Shown here one piece after another: positions 5,748 through 7,627 of a DNA stretch of 7,627 nt. The translations under genes were made by a program, and so were the position numbers. Origin of the DNA: an uncultured Micrococcales bacterium (GTDB lineage: Bacteria > Actinomycetota > Actinomycetes > Actinomycetales > Microbacteriaceae); the NCBI GenBank assembly GCA_903820955.1, contig CAIJJH010000178.1:1-7627 (forward strand), written 5' to 3'. How positions within the stretch are numbered: position 1 is the first letter of the stretch; the number at the start of each line of letters is the position of its first letter. The notes beneath the pieces were generated by a model. The model ran no database searches. It saw only the letters and a program-made list of their open reading frames with translations, and had not been told where the DNA came from.

Positions 5748-6551
5748 ATGACCACGATTTCAGTTGCAACCATCAATGTGAACGGCGTAAGAGCCGCATT
5801 TCGCAAGGGCATGGCCGACTGGGTCAAGGCAAACGACCCAGACATCATCGCGCTCCAAGAGGTTCGCGCAGAAACCACCGACCTCGAAGCCCTATTCGCC
5901 GAGCTAGGCGAATGGCACATTCTTCACGATGCCGCGAGCGCCAAGGGCCGCGCTGGAGTCGCCCTGCTGAGCCGCAAACCCGCAATCGCCAGCCGCACCG
6001 TTTTGGGCCCAGACGAATTCGACTCGGCAGGCCGCTGGCTCGAAGCCGACTACGACTTTGGCGGCAATGTGCTCACCGTGATATCTACCTACGTTCACTC
6101 AGGCGAGGTCGACACCCCGAAGCAGGTTGAGAAATACAAGTTCCTCGACGCCATGACCAAGCGCATGAACGAACTTCTCAAGGACGGCGGCGATGTCGTC
6201 GTAGTTGGCGACCTGAACGTCGGCCACACCGAACTCGACATCAAGAACTGGAAGGGCAACCTCAAGAACGCCGGTTTCTTGCCAGAGGAGCGCGCCTACT
6301 TCGACACCATGATGCAAACTCAGGGCTGGGTAGACGTTGGTCGAGCAGCGCACCCAGAACAACCAGGCCCATACACCTGGTGGTCGTTCAGAGGCCAAGC
6401 CTTCGACACCGATGCCGGTTGGCGCATCGACTACCAGCTAGCCACCCCGACCCTCGCGGCGAAAGCTGCGAACTACAAGGTTCACCGAGCCGACTCCTAC
6501 GACACCCGCTGGACAGACCACTCCCCCGTGGTTGTCGAATATTCGATTTAG
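5748..6551 (+). CDS. xthA: Exodeoxyribonuclease III (AP endonuclease, EEP family)
   Basis: This is a DNA repair enzyme. Family members cut the backbone 5' of abasic sites and trim 3' blocking ends in base excision repair; ExoIII also degrades 3' to 5' from duplex ends. The 267 residues match the usual ExoIII length. The metal and catalytic residues are all there: N10 (in TINVNG), E38 (LQE), Y115, D155 and N157 (GDLN), D228 (RIDY) and the terminal D257-H258 (TDHSPV). They match E. coli N7, E34, Y109, D151, N153, D229, D258 and H259. No extra domain or signal peptide is present. The start agrees with the family N-terminus and with a TANNNT box 6 bases upstream. trpS follows 9 bases after the stop, so the two are likely one transcript. 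The upstream GH13 gene is divergent. Confidence 0.95.
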   Translation: MTTISVATINVNGVRAAFRKGMADWVKANDPDIIALQEVRAETTDLEALFAELGEWHILHDAASAKGRAGVALLSRKPAIASRTVLGPDEFDSAGRWLEADYDFGGNVLTVISTYVHSGEVDTPKQVEKYKFLDAMTKRMNELLKDGGDVVVVGDLNVGHTELDIKNWKGNLKNAGFLPEERAYFDTMMQTQGWVDVGRAAHPEQPGPYTWWSFRGQAFDTDAGWRIDYQLATPTLAAKAANYKVHRADSYDTRWTDHSPVVVEYSI

Positions 6552-6553
6552 GA
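6550..6553 (+). promoter_or_regulatory. Ribosome binding site of trpS (AGGA) overlapping the xthA stop
   Basis: AGGA begins within the xthA TAG codon and ends 7 bases before the trpS ATG, an ideal spacing. It supports the chosen trpS start and suggests translational coupling with xthA. Confidence 0.65.
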
Positions 6554-6560
6554 TTATCAA

Positions 6561-7571
6561 ATGACTAAGCCCAATCTCCTAAGCGGCATGCAGCCAAGCG
6601 CCGGCTCGCTCCACCTAGGCAATTACCTTGGTGCCTTGGTCAACTGGGCGAACATGCAGGACGACTTCAACGCCTATTACGTGATCGTCGACCTTCACGC
6701 CATCACCGTCCCACAAGACCCAGACGAGCTTCGTGCCAACACCAGACGCACAGCCGCCCAATACCTCGCAGCCGGTATCGACCACGAAAAGTCGGCGCTC
6801 TTCGTCCAAAGCCATGTTCCTGCCCACGCCGAACTCGCCTGGGTGCTGAACTGCATCACCGGAATGGGTGAAGCCGGGCGAATGACCCAGTTCAAAGACA
6901 AGTCTCAGAAGTCTGGCTCAGACAGCGCAAGCGTCGGGCTCTTCACCTACCCGATCCTTCAGGCCGCCGACATCCTGCTTTACCAACCAAAGGCAGTGCC
7001 GGTTGGCGAAGACCAGCGCCAACACCTCGAGCTCACCCGCGACCTCGCCACCAGATTCAACTCGCGCTTCGGCGACACCTTCACCATTCCAGAGGCCGTA
7101 ATACTCAAAGAGACCGCCAAGATCTACGATCTGCAAAACCCTGAAGCTAAGATGTCGAAGTCGGCCGGCGACCCTAAGGGCCTGATCAACATCATGGACG
7201 ACTCCGCAGCGGTCGTAAAGAAGATCAAGAGCGCAGTCACCGACACCGATGGCATCATCCAGTTCGACCGCGAAACCAAGCCAGGCATTTCTAACCTGCT
7301 CGGTATCCACAGCGCCATCTCGGGCGAATCAATCTCTGAGCTTGAACAGCGATTCGAAGGCGCTGGCTACGGAGCCCTAAAGGGTGAAGTTGCCGATGTA
7401 GTTGTTGCCGCCATCGAGCCGATTCGCAACCGCACCGAAGAGCTGCTCAGTGACCCGGCCGAACTTGATCGCCTGCTAGCTAATGGGGCGGCTCGAGCCA
7501 ACGAACTTGCCGAGCAGACGCTCGCCACTGTTTATGATCGAATCGGGTTCCTAAGGTCTACCTGGCGCTAA
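6561..7571 (+). CDS. trpS: Tryptophanyl-tRNA synthetase
   Basis: This cytoplasmic class I aminoacyl-tRNA synthetase charges tRNA-Trp with tryptophan using ATP. The 336 residues match the family length. The class I signatures are present: HLGN at 18-21 (the HIGH motif) in the Rossmann fold, and KMSKS at 197-201. DLHAIT (44-49), the GEDQ at 149-152 and [15 protein letters not shown] (127-141) are typical of the tryptophan/tyrosine subgroup. The helical C-terminal anticodon-binding part runs from about 205. H46 corresponds to B. stearothermophilus H43, whose change to Asn gives indolmycin resistance, so this enzyme looks like the sensitive type; that is an inference by alignment. The start MTKP matches E. 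coli TrpS. It lies 9 bases after xthA, with an AGGA ribosome site. No attenuator or T-box is visible before it; its expression probably depends on the xthA promoter. Confidence 0.97.
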   Translation: MTKPNLLSGMQPSAGSLHLGNYLGALVNWANMQDDFNAYYVIVDLHAITVPQDPDELRANTRRTAAQYLAAGIDHEKSALFVQSHVPAHAELAWVLNCITGMGEAGRMTQFKDKSQKSGSDSASVGLFTYPILQAADILLYQPKAVPVGEDQRQHLELTRDLATRFNSRFGDTFTIPEAVILKETAKIYDLQNPEAKMSKSAGDPKGLINIMDDSAAVVKKIKSAVTDTDGIIQFDRETKPGISNLLGIHSAISGESISELEQRFEGAGYGALKGEVADVVVAAIEPIRNRTEELLSDPAELDRLLANGAARANELAEQTLATVYDRIGFLRSTWR

Positions 7572-7583
7572 AAAAGCAACGGG

Positions 7584-7627
7584 TTATTTGAGGGATTCTC
7601 CTTCGGCGACTTCCAATATCCTCCTGG
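7584..7627 (-). CDS. Possible 3' end of a minus-strand gene running off the window
   Basis: Reading the minus strand inward from the right edge, one frame stays open for 13 codons to a TAA (7586 to 7584), ending in the residues ILEVAEGESLK. The charged tail is a plausible C-terminus, and the 12-base convergent gap to trpS matches the tight packing elsewhere. Adjacent AGG AGG ATA codons weigh a little against it. The fragment is too short to identify. If it is not coding, this stretch is simply the trpS downstream region, in which I see no strong terminator. Confidence 0.3.
   Translation of the reverse strand, partial: RRILEVAEGESLK

Noticed and set aside
6918..7310. 130-codon minus-strand open frame within trpS
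   Set aside because: It is antisense to well conserved trpS sequence including KMSKS, and its residues show no motif. Long antisense frames are common at this base composition.
1..7627. CRISPR arrays, tRNA/rRNA genes, insertion sequences, riboswitches
   Set aside because: No regularly spaced repeats, tRNA-like sequence, transposase frames or long structured leader were seen. All gaps between genes are under 70 bases.

Overview
The window looks like an ordinary, tightly packed stretch of chromosome from an actinobacterium. The protein sequences, the sdhA-sdhB pair, the moderate GC content (mid-50s by eye, low for the phylum) and the very short intergenic gaps would fit a streamlined Microbacteriaceae-type organism, such as the freshwater Rhodoluna/Aquiluna lineages. 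That placement is an inference from gene content and style, not from a database match.

Layout. Bases 1-2300 hold the end of a succinate dehydrogenase operon: sdhA, entering from the left without its N-terminus, then sdhB, joined by a 1-base stop/start overlap and followed by a hairpin terminator. Bases 2370-2837 encode a small Tat-exported Rieske [2Fe-2S] protein. It runs convergently into ptsI (phosphotransferase system Enzyme I, minus strand, 2821-4350), and the two coding regions overlap by 17 bases. Upstream of ptsI on the same strand (4386-5711) is a short cytoplasmic GH13 alpha-glucan hydrolase of the neopullulanase/cyclomaltodextrinase type. A 36-base divergent gap separates it from a plus-strand pair, xthA (exodeoxyribonuclease III, 5748-6551) and trpS (tryptophanyl-tRNA synthetase, 6561-7571). 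The last ~45 bases may be the 3' end of another minus-strand gene.

How the genes fit together. SdhAB is the catalytic half of respiratory complex II. The Rieske protein is probably an extracytoplasmic electron carrier, with no partner visible here. The GH13 enzyme and Enzyme I are both carbohydrate functions (intracellular maltodextrin breakdown and PEP-driven sugar uptake) and are plausibly co-expressed. xthA and trpS are housekeeping genes sharing an operon.

The most coherent non-coding signal is a start-site pattern. All four genes that appear to begin a transcript (Rieske, ptsI, GH13, xthA) have a TANNNT -10-like hexamer ending 6 or 7 bases before the ATG and no usable Shine-Dalgarno, which is the signature of leaderless mRNAs. 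The two operon-internal genes (sdhB, trpS) instead have purine-rich ribosome binding sites. In the GH13/xthA gap the two -10 boxes face each other symmetrically inside an imperfect palindrome. I found no CRISPR array, mobile element, RNA gene or clearly new multi-gene system. The intergenic gaps are all under 70 bases and are described individually.
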